A stretch of DNA of 64,000 nucleotides, from contig JBDXGZ010000001.1 of NCBI GenBank assembly GCA_039989855.1, positions 1-64,000 of the forward strand. Reading direction: 5' to 3'. Source of the stretch: CALFVT01 sp039989855. Lineage in GTDB: Bacteria; Pseudomonadota; Alphaproteobacteria; Caulobacterales; Maricaulaceae. Each line of letters opens with the position of its first letter. Within the stretch, counting starts at the first letter, position 1. This document shows positions 35,019 to 43,580 of the stretch, one piece after another. The position numbers were made by a program, and so were the translations under genes. The notes below the pieces were generated by a model. That model worked only from the letters and a program-made list of their open reading frames with translations, was not told the origin of the DNA and searched no databases.

Positions 35019-35021
35019 TCA

Positions 35022-35807
35022 TCAGCCCTTTCTAAGAATTCCGTCGTCAATCGTCCATTTTTCGAGACTCGTTCCGTCTTTACAAAAATCAATTGAAATA
35101 CTTCCAGCAAATATTTCCGTAAATGTGCCTGTTCCCTGCAGCCCGTGAAAATTATTCCAACTTTGCGAAGGGGCCAAATGTTCCCCTCTTGGTTTAATAA
35201 AAACTTGTATGCCAGCTTGTTTTAGCTCGGTTCCCAATTTAAGAATTTTTTTCTTAGTAAGATTATCGGCGTCTTTCGACCAAGAAAGCGCCAATGAATT
35301 AAATAAATATCTTTTCACTTTAGGGGCCCCTAGCTCAATTAAAAATGAAGTGAGAAGGAGCGATCCAAAAATACCCCCTAATACTGAATCCCCGTTATCG
35401 TCTTCTGGAAATTCTTTAAAATTAATGAGTATTTCGGTGAGTAAATTTGACGTAAATAAAAATATTACAATAAAAGCGAATATGCTTAAAATATATCCCC
35501 ATTTAATCAAGAATGACTGAACCTTTAGACTTTCTTTTGCAAAACTTTCGACAGATTTAGCGAATTCTTGAAAACTTTTAGACGTTATAATCTCGTCAGG
35601 AAGATCCTCCTCTATGTCTTGTGCGAATTCTTCAGTAGGGCTTTCGGGAGGTAAACTTTTGTTATCTTTCAACGTTTCACTCGTTTCAACTGATGAGGTT
35701 TCGGTTTCATCTGGGGCTGCCCCCAGCTCCTTCATTATGAAATTGTATTCATCAATTGAAACTTCGCCCTTTGCAAGGCGCAATTTTAGAGTTTTAACGT
35801 TATCCAT
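35022..35807 (-). CDS. SHOCT-like membrane protein, first paralogue
   Basis: The 261-residue protein (ATG at 35805-35807, with an alternative start at 35831) begins with a SHOCT-like motif, VKTLKLRLAKGEVSIDEYNF. A low-complexity acidic linker (residues 30-60) and two hydrophobic helices near 105-165 follow. The C-terminal domain has LALSWSKDADNLTKKKILKL and a closing FAGSISIDFCKDGTSLEKW, aligning with the paralogue downstream. Both genes lie in low-GC DNA beside the CHC2 remnant, which fits acquisition by transfer. Confidence 0.7.
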   Translation of the reverse strand: MDNVKTLKLRLAKGEVSIDEYNFIMKELGAAPDETETSSVETSETLKDNKSLPPESPTEEFAQDIEEDLPDEIITSKSFQEFAKSVESFAKESLKVQSFLIKWGYILSIFAFIVIFLFTSNLLTEILINFKEFPEDDNGDSVLGGIFGSLLLTSFLIELGAPKVKRYLFNSLALSWSKDADNLTKKKILKLGTELKQAGIQVFIKPRGEHLAPSQSWNNFHGLQGTGTFTEIFAGSISIDFCKDGTSLEKWTIDDGILRKG

Positions 35808-36047
35808 TTTATCACCAAAAACCGTTCTCAAGTTTGGACAAAGCCCATATGAAACATAAGTAAAATTAATATGTTAAAACCATACAATTAAATCCTTTGC
35901 AAGCAGCGTATGCTATCTTGAGACTACAGGCTAAATGACACTGATTAATTTTAAATAACCTTACGCTGCATTCAGCGTTTATAAGTTTTTATGAAACAAT
36001 TTTACCTTGGAAAATTCAAAGCATTAGTAAATGATTGTTCACTGCAA

Positions 36048-36338
36048 TCAAAAACTTAAACGGCAGCAGCCTAAATTGACTTCATTTTCGATCTCTGTAC
36101 TCATATCTCCGTCGAGCTTATAGCTAACGCCTTTGCCGACACGTTGCGACGTCACAAGTTTACCTTCACGCAGGAGGCGCAGGTGGTGGGACATGAGGTT
36201 TTGCTCAATAGGGATTTTCTTGAGGAGTTCAGACACAGAGGCGGGGCCGTCCATGAGTACACGGACAACTTTAAGCCGGATATCATTTGACAAAAGGCTG
36301 AGTTTTGACGCGCAATCTATATCCTGTTTATTTGTCAT
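36048..36338 (-). CDS. ArsR-family regulator at the end of the pst operon
   Basis: The 96-residue winged-helix protein has SLLSNDIRLKVVRVLMDGPA, then VSELLKKIPIEQNLMSHHLR as the recognition region. The usual alpha-3 CVCDL arsenic site is absent. Instead, a vicinal Cys pair (C91-C92, in LGCCRLSF) lies at the C terminus, with C9 near the N terminus. It follows pstB by 17 bases on the same strand and is thus the last gene of pstSCAB-arsR. It may respond to arsenic or another thiophilic signal and regulate this phosphate/arsenate importer, which is an inference. Confidence 0.85.
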   Translation of the reverse strand: MTNKQDIDCASKLSLLSNDIRLKVVRVLMDGPASVSELLKKIPIEQNLMSHHLRLLREGKLVTSQRVGKGVSYKLDGDMSTEIENEVNLGCCRLSF

Positions 36339-36355
36339 AATAATCTCGGCTGGGA

Positions 36356-37153
36356 CTAAGTTAGAGTTTCAAAATAAGTTTTAATTCTATCATCATCTGT
36401 GTTGTTTTTGATGGTCTCTAGCGTGCCTTGAGTGACGATGTCTCCGTCTTGCAAAAACACAATATGATCTGCAATACGTCGCATTTGATGAAGATCATGA
36501 GTGACCATGATGATCGTGTAATCCGACTTCAGGCTTAAAAGCGTGTTCTCAATCGCCCGCACTGAGAGTGGATCAACGGACGCTGTAGGTTCATCGAGTA
36601 ACAAAACTTTTGGCTGCATCGCAAGGACGCGGGCAATGCATAGTCTTTGTTTTTGCCCCAATGAGAGGCTGATAGCAGGCTCATCTAATCTATCTTTGAC
36701 TTCTTCCCAAAGGGTCGCGCGCCGTAGCGCTGTTTCAGCGACCTCGGCTGCTACGGATTTTGAAAGTTTTCTTTGTTTGCTAATGCCGAAGAGAACATTG
36801 TCTTTAATGGAGCATGGGAAGACGCAGGCTTTTTGGAAGACCATTCCAACGCTTTGTCTTAGGTCTTCGACGGTTTCAAAGGCTCCCGTAACATCACAGC
36901 CGAAAAGCTTTACCGCGCCGCTTTCTTTATAACCATGGGTTAATGATCCAATGCGGTTAAAGCTACGGAGTAGGGTTGATTTACCACTTCCTGACGGGCC
37001 GACGATAGTCGTGATTTTATGACGGGGAAAACAGCATGAAACATCCTTTAAGATAGGTGTGTCGCCAATAGAAATGCACAGACACTCCGCTTCTACGGCG
37101 TCTTTTTCAGCTTGCTGAATCGATTTAATATCTTCCATTACGCCGTAGGTCAT
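36356..37153 (-). CDS. pstB: Phosphate ABC transporter ATP-binding protein
   Basis: PstB powers high-affinity phosphate import through PstCA. The 265-residue protein has Walker A GPSGSGKST at about residues 52-60, a Q-loop in GMVFQKACVFP, signature LSLGQKQRLCIARVL, Walker B VLLLDEPTASVDP and the switch His in MVTHDLHQM. The signature is LSLGQ where most PstB proteins read LSGGQ, and the N-terminal 30 residues are longer than usual. The start overlaps the pstA stop by 4 bases. Confidence 0.93.
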   Translation of the reverse strand: MTYGVMEDIKSIQQAEKDAVEAECLCISIGDTPILKDVSCCFPRHKITTIVGPSGSGKSTLLRSFNRIGSLTHGYKESGAVKLFGCDVTGAFETVEDLRQSVGMVFQKACVFPCSIKDNVLFGISKQRKLSKSVAAEVAETALRRATLWEEVKDRLDEPAISLSLGQKQRLCIARVLAMQPKVLLLDEPTASVDPLSVRAIENTLLSLKSDYTIIMVTHDLHQMRRIADHIVFLQDGDIVTQGTLETIKNNTDDDRIKTYFETLT

Positions 37154-38001
37154 AGGGTCTGTCCCTTTTGTAATTTATAACGAAATATGAGGGCCGTGAG
37201 GCTGAAAAATAACACTAGACACATGAGTGTCAGAGCTGCGCCCCACCCATTTTGTAGGGCCTGCGGGTTTGTCGCCTGCTGTGCCAAAGCTAAAATATGT
37301 GTCGGTAAGGTTGATACAGGTTCATTGAGGCCACGCGGCGCACTAACGCCTGAAAAAGCGGTTGCAATAAACATGATCGGAGCCGTCTCACCAATAGCCC
37401 GGGCTAGAGCTATAAGAAGGCCTGTAACCGCGCCGTGAAATCCTTGCGGCAAAAGCACATGCCATATAGTCTGTGATTGCGACATGCCTAACGCATAGGC
37501 GTTCTCGCGGTATATGGTGGGTATTGAATTGATCGTTTGGTAGGTGGATAGTGTGATCGTCGGGAGCATCATCATGGCTAAAATAATTGATCCAACAAAC
37601 CAGCTGATGCCTGTACCTAACCCGTAAACGAAAAAGATCAGTCCGAAGATTCCGAAGGTAATTGAGGGTACGCCGTTTAAGGTTAAGAGTGCGGTCAGCA
37701 GGATTTTCTTCATATGTGCTGAGGTGACAAATTCACTTAGGTATAGGGAAACGCCAAACGCCATGGGCATGACAAGACAGGCGGCAACCGCGACCATGAT
37801 TAAGCTGCCAATGATTTGGTAGGCAATGCCACCGCCCGCGCCAAAATTTTGCGCAGGGGCCGTGATGAAATCAAGGCTAATGGCTGGCGCGCCCTTAATG
37901 AAGATCGTCATAATCAGACCGATCATCACGCAGGTGGCTATCAGTAGCGCTGCGACAACGGCACTATTAAATAGCCTGCTTTTGAATTGTCTAGTCAACA
38001 A
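37150..38001 (-). CDS. pstA: Phosphate ABC transporter permease PstA
   Basis: The 283-residue inner-membrane permease forms the channel with PstC. About six helices are visible. The cytoplasmic coupling loop contains YRENAYALGMSQSQTIWHVLLP and a GLLIALARAIGETAPIM segment (EAA loop). A conserved GVPSITFGIFGLIFF follows helix 3. The start overlaps the pstC 3' end by 11 bases. Confidence 0.94.
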   Translation of the reverse strand: MLTRQFKSRLFNSAVVAALLIATCVMIGLIMTIFIKGAPAISLDFITAPAQNFGAGGGIAYQIIGSLIMVAVAACLVMPMAFGVSLYLSEFVTSAHMKKILLTALLTLNGVPSITFGIFGLIFFVYGLGTGISWFVGSIILAMMMLPTITLSTYQTINSIPTIYRENAYALGMSQSQTIWHVLLPQGFHGAVTGLLIALARAIGETAPIMFIATAFSGVSAPRGLNEPVSTLPTHILALAQQATNPQALQNGWGAALTLMCLVLFFSLTALIFRYKLQKGQTL

Positions 38002-38902
38002 GACGCGTCTCCGTCTTTGTCATGAATTGGGCGCTCGCCGTTAAAACAACTGCAATTACCAACAAGATTAAGGCCATAAATATCAAGGCCTGGAAATGAG
38101 GGGAGCCAAAGGCGGTCTCTGAAATTTCACGTCCCAATTTTGATGTAATGGTTTGCCCCGGAGAAAGGATATTTGTTAGAGGCGAGGGGATGCGGTCAAT
38201 AGATCCAATGACGAGCATAACGGCCATTGTCTCACCAAGGGCGCGCCCTAATGCAAGGAGCATCGCCCCGATAATATCTGACTTCGCAATCGGCCATAAA
38301 ATGTCTTTGATGATCTCATAACGGTAATAGCCGAGGCCCGCTCCCGTTTCGCGGTAGACGTGAGGAATATTGTGCAGCGCATCTTCGCTGAGTGTTACGA
38401 TGGTCGGTAAGATCATGACCGCCAGTAATATACCGCCAGCAAAAATCGTACGTCCTGATTGTAAATCAAAAACATCCGATAAAAACGGCGCGAGGAGGGC
38501 GATCCCGATAAGCCCGTAAATGATCGATGGAATACCGGCTAAAAGCTCCAAAGCCGCTTTGACGGGTATGCGGAATGCTCTCGGTAAATATTCTGATATA
38601 GCGATCGCGCTTAAGATGCCTAAAGGGGCGGCGATTAACATGGCAATAAGTGCCACTGTAACCGTGCCGTAGAGCATTGGCAAAATGCCGTAATGTCCGC
38701 TTGCTGGGTTCCAGTCCGACGTTAGTAAATGTATCCCTCCTTGGCCCAAAATGGGTAAGCCGTTGAGGATGAGCGTTAAACAAATCGCCAAAATGGAGAG
38801 GGCGGAGACGGCGACACTTGTGTATATGGCCAGTCTCGTGACGCCCACGCGCTTAAAGAAAAATGTGGGCCAGCGAGGCGCTATGTCAGGTTGCGTACTC
38901 AC
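37991..38902 (-). CDS. pstC: Phosphate ABC transporter permease PstC
   Basis: The 303-residue inner-membrane permease has about six helices, the loop GIPSIIYGLIGIALLAPFL and an EAA-type coupling loop, YRETGAGLGYYRYEIIKDIL, then ALGRALGETMAV. The GTG start at 38900-38902 directly abuts the pstS TAG, and no separate ribosome binding site is seen, so it depends on translation of pstS. Confidence 0.94.
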   Translation of the reverse strand: MSTQPDIAPRWPTFFFKRVGVTRLAIYTSVAVSALSILAICLTLILNGLPILGQGGIHLLTSDWNPASGHYGILPMLYGTVTVALIAMLIAAPLGILSAIAISEYLPRAFRIPVKAALELLAGIPSIIYGLIGIALLAPFLSDVFDLQSGRTIFAGGILLAVMILPTIVTLSEDALHNIPHVYRETGAGLGYYRYEIIKDILWPIAKSDIIGAMLLALGRALGETMAVMLVIGSIDRIPSPLTNILSPGQTITSKLGREISETAFGSPHFQALIFMALILLVIAVVLTASAQFMTKTETRLVD

Positions 38903-39802
38903 CTAGTAATATGAAGAGGAGGAAGAGGAAGAGGAAGAGGAAGAGGAGGAGAGAGGTATATAACCCGTCTTCGAGACGATTGTTTGACCCGCGTCACTTT
39001 TTAGGAAGGAAATAAAGTCTAGAGCTTCCGAGCTTGAATTTTGTGTTGTGACCACAATTAAGTCACGCACAATAGGAAAAGTTCCGTCAATAACATGATC
39101 TAATGTCGGGTGAGCAATTTGCCCGCCTTCAAGCTTTAGGCTGAGACCTCTAACGTCATCATCAAGCCATGCAAGAGATAGCATACCAATGGCACTATCG
39201 CTTTGTGTGAGGGCGGTTTGCTCTTCATTATTTGAGCCGAGGACTAAGTCTGCGCCTTTGGCCAGACCGTCCTTATCACCGAGAATATATTCCATGAAAA
39301 CTTGGCGCGTACCGCGTGAAGCCTCTTTGTCGATCACCAATATCTCTTTGTCAGGGCCACCAAGATCTTTCCAATTGGATATCTCACCACGGTAGATGGC
39401 AGCGATTTGCTTGCGTTCTAGGTGAGTGACGCCTGCATCGTAAACCTCTGAGGAGATCACAGGGATCACGGCGTCACGACCAATGGCATGAACGGTGAAA
39501 TCAAGGCCTTTGAATTGCTCGTACTCTTTGGGACGTATATCTCGCGACATCATACCAATATCAATCTGCCCACGGCCAAGTTGACTAATGCCGACGCCTG
39601 ACCCGCCCGCATTGACAATCAAGCGCGTGTCTGTGTGATGCGCGCGGTAATCTTCGGCGGCTGTTGCGATTATGGGCATGACCGTTGATGAGCCTGAAAT
39701 GGCGACCTTATTTACATCACTGGCTGTACAAGCCGTGAGCCCTGTTGCTGAGAAAGCAAAGCAAAATATAGACCCTAGAATGGCCCGAGTAGTAATGATC
39801 AA
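38903..39802 (-). CDS. pstS: Phosphate-binding lipoprotein PstS with poly-Ser tail
   Basis: PstS captures periplasmic phosphate for PstCAB. The 299-residue protein starts at a TTG (39800-39802) after GGAG and has a lipoprotein signal with lipobox LTAC. The phosphate-binding motifs ISGSSTVMPI near residue 34, NAGGSGVGISQLGRGQIDIG and EASRGTRQVF are present. The normal end, KTGYIPL, is followed by 13 serines and two tyrosines, coded by a purine-only repeat on the plus strand (38913-38956). Confidence 0.94.
   Translation of the reverse strand: MIITTRAILGSIFCFAFSATGLTACTASDVNKVAISGSSTVMPIIATAAEDYRAHHTDTRLIVNAGGSGVGISQLGRGQIDIGMMSRDIRPKEYEQFKGLDFTVHAIGRDAVIPVISSEVYDAGVTHLERKQIAAIYRGEISNWKDLGGPDKEILVIDKEASRGTRQVFMEYILGDKDGLAKGADLVLGSNNEEQTALTQSDSAIGMLSLAWLDDDVRGLSLKLEGGQIAHPTLDHVIDGTFPIVRDLIVVTTQNSSSEALDFISFLKSDAGQTIVSKTGYIPLSSSSSSSSSSSSSYY
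38913..38956. repeat. GAAGAG-type hexanucleotide tract in pstS 3' end
   Basis: Forty-four bases are purine-only on the plus strand, with four clean GAAGAG-type hexamer steps in the middle. The tract encodes the poly-Ser tail of PstS. In-frame hexamer slips would change only the serine number, whereas other slips would move the stop and may affect pstC, which starts right after it. Confidence 0.85.
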
Positions 39803-39877
39803 AGTTCGTCTCCAATATTAATCAAATCAACTATTTTTGATATCAAACCCACTAGATGCCACGGGCGAAGCATGCAA

Positions 39878-39914
39878 GTCACAACAGTGTCATTTTTGGG
39901 TCATCTGGTCGTTA
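39878..39914 (+). promoter_or_regulatory. Pho-box-like array, 11-bp repeats
   Basis: GTCA occurs at 39878, 39889 and 39900, exactly 11 bases apart, with a weak fourth unit GTTA at 39911. PhoB boxes are CTGTCAT-type direct repeats with this 11-base period. The array lies 75-110 bases upstream of pstS but reads on the plus strand, facing the secreted-protein gene at 40187. It could serve either direction. The rest of 39803-40186 holds only the palindromic element at 39963-40040. Confidence 0.5.
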
Positions 39915-39962
39915 GTTTCATACAGTTGCGCAATCACTTTAAAAATTTTCGAGCAGCCCGAC

Positions 39963-40040
39963 CCTAATCATATTGTTGTAAAACCTTTAAGTTTCGCGTT
40001 GGGTTGGGCCCATTATAGCTACAGTTATGGGTCGCTATGG
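39963..40040. repeat. Intergenic palindromic element, copy A
   Basis: This unit is a diverged relative of 43575-43655. Shared parts are AGTTTCGCGT, GTTGG and an ATTATAGCTA core. In this copy CCCAT (40009-40013) pairs with ATGGG (40027-40031). It precedes the secreted-protein gene. A role as terminator, operator or repeat is unknown. Confidence 0.5.
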
Positions 40041-40186
40041 CTGACTTAAAAATTAGTAATCGCGTACCTAATTTTAGGGATGACATTAAAAAAGTTTAAT
40101 TCATTATTAAAAGTGATAGGGCGAATGAAGTTATATATATTGAACTTTGCCCCGATTTAAACACATCTGAATGAACTGGGGTCGGC

Positions 40187-41935
40187 ATGAAAATTTTGAA
40201 TACAACCTTTATCTTAGCGTTGGGATTTCTTACATCAACTTCAGCGCAAGCATTAGATATAAAATTTAAGTCCAGTGTTTCGGATCAAGAGGTTTCAAAG
40301 GCATGTAGGCAAGCCACTGGATACCTTCACGTTAAACCTTCGGCCTCAATATGCCAAAACTTCAATGTTTCAAACATTGTAAGAGAATTGGAAAGCCAGA
40401 GCTATACGTTACTTGGCAGCGCCAATAATAATTTGCTCTTACACGATTATAAGCTTGCCGTGGATGGTGGTGCTTCGAAATATAAGCTTGAGGCAATGCG
40501 TACGAAATTGCCTAAAAATTACCCAAGTGGTGCTTGGTTGTCTCCGCCGCAAGGACGCTACCTAGATATTGCAAATATTAATGGAATTTCCATTCAATAT
40601 GATCTTGTTCGTATCGATTTTCGCAGCAATGACACAGCGAAAACGTATGATTATTACTCAACAGGCATATTTAGTGCGAGAGAGCATACTAGTAATTACC
40701 ATCATGAAGGCTTAATAGCGGACTATCACTTTCGTTACACAGTAAAATCGAATGGTAGAACACTTTATGACGGTTTCATTCTAGAAACCGATAATCTCAC
40801 ATCCTCTTTTCGTTGCGTAGATGGTGTTGGAAGTCGAGATTACAGAGCTTGCCGCGAAGGTGTAGGCCAAGCCTTACGCCTTGATGTGGTCTCTGATGAG
40901 TTTTCGGCAAATTATTTAACGGCAAAAGTCCTAACTGGTAAAAAATCAGTCTTCTCGGACATGACAGCATATTATAAAAAAAATAAGTTAGCGAAAAGTG
41001 ACATTCAGGCGCAACCTTTCAATTCATTGACAAGCGCACAACGCACTGACATGGCGCGTTACGCAGGCTCATTTCAAGTTATTGAAGGTGGGCGAGCCAC
41101 CTTTCAATTTAAGCAGCTTCCGATTTACACGGCGGCTCAGCAGAATGGGGGGGCATCAACGTCTGGCGGAGGTATTGCAAATACTGCTAAATATCTCGCT
41201 GACCAACAATATTGCGCCCAATATGCGAAAAGTACGGTCCAAGAAGACCGTTCTTTCAGGTCGGGTTTAGGGTACGTAGCTGGAATCGCGGGGTTTGGTG
41301 AAGTTGCGAGCACAATCAATACGGCTTCACACATTACAAATATTTCCGAAGGGTTGAGTGGGAGAGAGCTTAAAGAAGCAAATGAATGTATGCAAAGTCG
41401 TGGTCATAGCTCAATAGCTGCTGCAACTGCTAAAGACGCGGCATATAGTTCAGCCTCGACATATGTTCCGTATACAAGCGGCGCTGCCGCACCTCAACCG
41501 CAAGCCTATGCTCCCAGTTCGAGCTACCAAGGCTCTGCAAGTACATATGGAAATTCGCCACAAACCGTATCTCCGTCCGTTCCGTCATATCAAGGTTCGG
41601 CATCAAGCTATGCATCCGCTCCACAAGCCTCAGAGCAACAAGCTGCATTGTCTGGTTCGGCTAGTCGTTACGAAGCTAATGTTTCCACGACTCCAGCTGT
41701 CACCCCCTTAGGTGATAAAGTTGGGAGTATTATGCTCGTAGATACAGATTTTGGATTTGTCACGGCGCAAGCCTCTGGGTTGCAAATTGGAGACATTGTC
41801 CAAACTCAAACATCAAGTGGACAGCTCATAAATTTCACAGTCGCTAAACAATCGAGCAATGGAAATTATTCTTTAACACCGAATGATGGTGCCAGTCTTA
41901 ATGGTGTCCAAGCTGGCAACCCGATTGCAAAATAA
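40187..41935 (+). CDS. Secreted protein with Ser/Tyr/Gln-rich repeat region
   Basis: The 582-residue protein has a signal peptide (LALGFLTSTSAQA, cleavage near residue 22) and a mature N-terminal domain of about 360 residues with several cysteines. A low-complexity part follows at about 430-515, where SSYQGSASTYG-type units repeat (YQGSAS twice, SGSASRY once). A compact C-terminal domain begins GSIMLVDTDFGFVTAQ. No family is recognised. The linker suggests an extracellular or outer-membrane-associated protein with two folded ends. It starts the run of envelope genes up to 43415. Confidence 0.7.
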   Translation: MKILNTTFILALGFLTSTSAQALDIKFKSSVSDQEVSKACRQATGYLHVKPSASICQNFNVSNIVRELESQSYTLLGSANNNLLLHDYKLAVDGGASKYKLEAMRTKLPKNYPSGAWLSPPQGRYLDIANINGISIQYDLVRIDFRSNDTAKTYDYYSTGIFSAREHTSNYHHEGLIADYHFRYTVKSNGRTLYDGFILETDNLTSSFRCVDGVGSRDYRACREGVGQALRLDVVSDEFSANYLTAKVLTGKKSVFSDMTAYYKKNKLAKSDIQAQPFNSLTSAQRTDMARYAGSFQVIEGGRATFQFKQLPIYTAAQQNGGASTSGGGIANTAKYLADQQYCAQYAKSTVQEDRSFRSGLGYVAGIAGFGEVASTINTASHITNISEGLSGRELKEANECMQSRGHSSIAAATAKDAAYSSASTYVPYTSGAAAPQPQAYAPSSSYQGSASTYGNSPQTVSPSVPSYQGSASSYASAPQASEQQAALSGSASRYEANVSTTPAVTPLGDKVGSIMLVDTDFGFVTAQASGLQIGDIVQTQTSSGQLINFTVAKQSSNGNYSLTPNDGASLNGVQAGNPIAK

Positions 41936-42006
41936 TCAATTCGATTTTGAGTAAAAAAGCAATTTAGCAATGCTCTATCGAGTCATAAACCTAGGGGATA
42001 TTCCGA

Positions 42007-42501
42007 ATGAAAATATATAAATTTATTTTTGGTGGCGCACTATTGGCCATTCTAAATGCGTGTGCGTCAGCGACACCTGTTGTTGTTAACACTAATTTGA
42101 CTGAAAGTCTGCCAAAGGAAGCCGCGATAAGTTACCTTAAGAAACAAGGTACGCTTTTTGGCATTAGTAAATATGGGCATTGTGTATTCGATCATGGCGA
42201 TATTAGAATCGCGATAAATGAAGGATGGAATGATAAGTGGGAGTGGATTAATACCTATGCCTATAACGGCATGACATTATATGTTTCTGACAACCCTGTA
42301 ACTGGCCGCGAGTATACGTTGAAGGGAGATGATATTATTATACTGAAGACTCGCTCGACTTACTCACGAGGAAAACAGTGTAGTATTACGAGGTCTCACA
42401 GCAAGGACTCATCAAAATATACTGAATTAACGGATGAAGGTAGGGCCGCAAAAATTGTGTCCGCTCTTCAGTCTCTGGGCGTGAATTACAAAACTGATTG
42501 A
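42007..42501 (+). CDS. Lipoprotein of unknown function
   Basis: The 164-residue protein begins with a lipoprotein signal (hydrophobic FIFGGALLAILNAC, lipobox LNAC, Cys19). The mature part has YGHCVFDHGDIRIAINEGW and a C-terminal RAAKIVSALQSLGVNY. Two more cysteines (in GHC and KQCS) could bond. No domain is recognised. It lies 71 bases after the secreted-protein gene in the same direction, so it is possibly co-transcribed. Confidence 0.7.
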   Translation: MKIYKFIFGGALLAILNACASATPVVVNTNLTESLPKEAAISYLKKQGTLFGISKYGHCVFDHGDIRIAINEGWNDKWEWINTYAYNGMTLYVSDNPVTGREYTLKGDDIIILKTRSTYSRGKQCSITRSHSKDSSKYTELTDEGRAAKIVSALQSLGVNYKTD

Positions 42502-42665
42502 GTCTAACGATATTAAGAGGGTTGATGTCCCCTTAGCTGAATAGATACGTTCCCGTTTTGAGGTAGATATTATTTTACGTCCTCAGCTTATTCTGAGGGA
42601 AGTTGGTATATTGTCCTGACAAAACTTTAATCCCACTCACACGCGTTTTAAGATACATTACGTCT

Positions 42666-43415
42666 ATGTTTGAGTTTCAAAGACATGCGAGGTTTCTTGC
42701 TGCATGGGGGGCGTGCTTGTTGGTGTTCCAAAATGCGCAGGCCCAAATTGACGTGGATAGCCCTGAATTTGAGGCCTTTGCTGCGTTGAAACTGGGCTAT
42801 GTTAGCGGAGCTTATACCGAAGAACATGATCTGTTGAAGATCATACAATATCATTCATTTTATGACATGCCCTATCAAGCCGCGCAAATTCTTGAGACGG
42901 AAATCAAGGCTGGACGCATCAAAGAAACAGCAAAGCGTTATATGCAGCTTTCGGATTTGTACCGAGCAGCGCGTGAGCGTGACCTCGCTGGTTTGGCTCT
43001 TGAAAAATCTACAGCCCTTAACGGTGGCGTGGCTCTAAAAAGACAAAAGTTACTTGGGCCGTTTAATAGTTTACAGATGATCAGAGAGGGAAGGTGCGAA
43101 GATATTCAGACGTCCTTAAAACAAGGGAACCAAAGTCTCACGACTCACTCAGATAATTATTTGCGCTTAGGTTATTGCTACTATGAAAAATCTGCGAAGC
43201 TAGACATGCCATCAAATTGCGGTGCAATATCAAAACAGCAAGTAGAAGCGTCTGCTAAAATTGATTATTTAGATAGGGCAACACGATCATTCGCTAAACT
43301 GTCCAAAATTACGCCAATGGATAAACGAAGCTACGAACGACAAGGCACGGCGAATAAATGGTTGAGATTCATAGGTGATGAACGAAAACATTTGATTGAT
43401 AGTTGTTCCGCCTGA
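42666..43415 (+). CDS. Exported TPR-like protein
   Basis: The 249-residue protein, from the ATG at 42666, has a signal peptide (FLAAWGACLLVFQNAQA, cleavage after residue 24 or so) followed by helical repeats. Examples are AALKLGYVSGAYTEEHDLLK, QAAQILETEIKAGRI and MQLSDLYRAARERDLAGLAL, which look like degenerate TPRs. Paired cysteines occur in GRCEDI, LGYCYYE and SNCGAI. The longer frame from 42603 lacks a ribosome binding site. After its TGA the same frame stays open for 54 more codons (described separately). Confidence 0.7.
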   Translation: MFEFQRHARFLAAWGACLLVFQNAQAQIDVDSPEFEAFAALKLGYVSGAYTEEHDLLKIIQYHSFYDMPYQAAQILETEIKAGRIKETAKRYMQLSDLYRAARERDLAGLALEKSTALNGGVALKRQKLLGPFNSLQMIREGRCEDIQTSLKQGNQSLTTHSDNYLRLGYCYYEKSAKLDMPSNCGAISKQQVEASAKIDYLDRATRSFAKLSKITPMDKRSYERQGTANKWLRFIGDERKHLIDSCSA

Positions 43416-43580
43416 AGGACCAATAGGTCTGAGGGGAAAGAGGATTGTTTTAAAAAAATTAAACAGGCGTATGGTACCGCAGAGGCGTCTAACTTTGGTT
43501 TCCAATTAAGCGATAAAAAACGTGAGATTTACGTTGCGGAATATGATTCTATTTTCCGCGTAAGAGTCTCCCAACCTTAA
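43416..43580 (+). other. In-frame coding-like extension after the TPR gene stop
   Basis: Directly after the TGA of the TPR-like gene, the same frame continues for 54 codons to a TAA at 43578-43580. It reads like protein: KEDCFKKIKQAYGTAEASNF, then REIYVAEYDSIFRVRVSQP. This could be a lost C-terminal part, meaning the TGA is a recent mutation, or a remnant of another gene. It has no start codon of its own with a ribosome binding site. Confidence 0.35.

Noticed and set aside
39837..40049. 70-codon frame between pstS and the secreted-protein gene
   Set aside because: It covers the Pho-box-like array and a palindromic repeat and shows no protein-like pattern.
42637..42665. CGTCTA just before the TPR-like gene start as a third ECF promoter
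   Set aside because: There is no TCCAAGGA-like box 15 bases upstream, so it does not match the two good copies.
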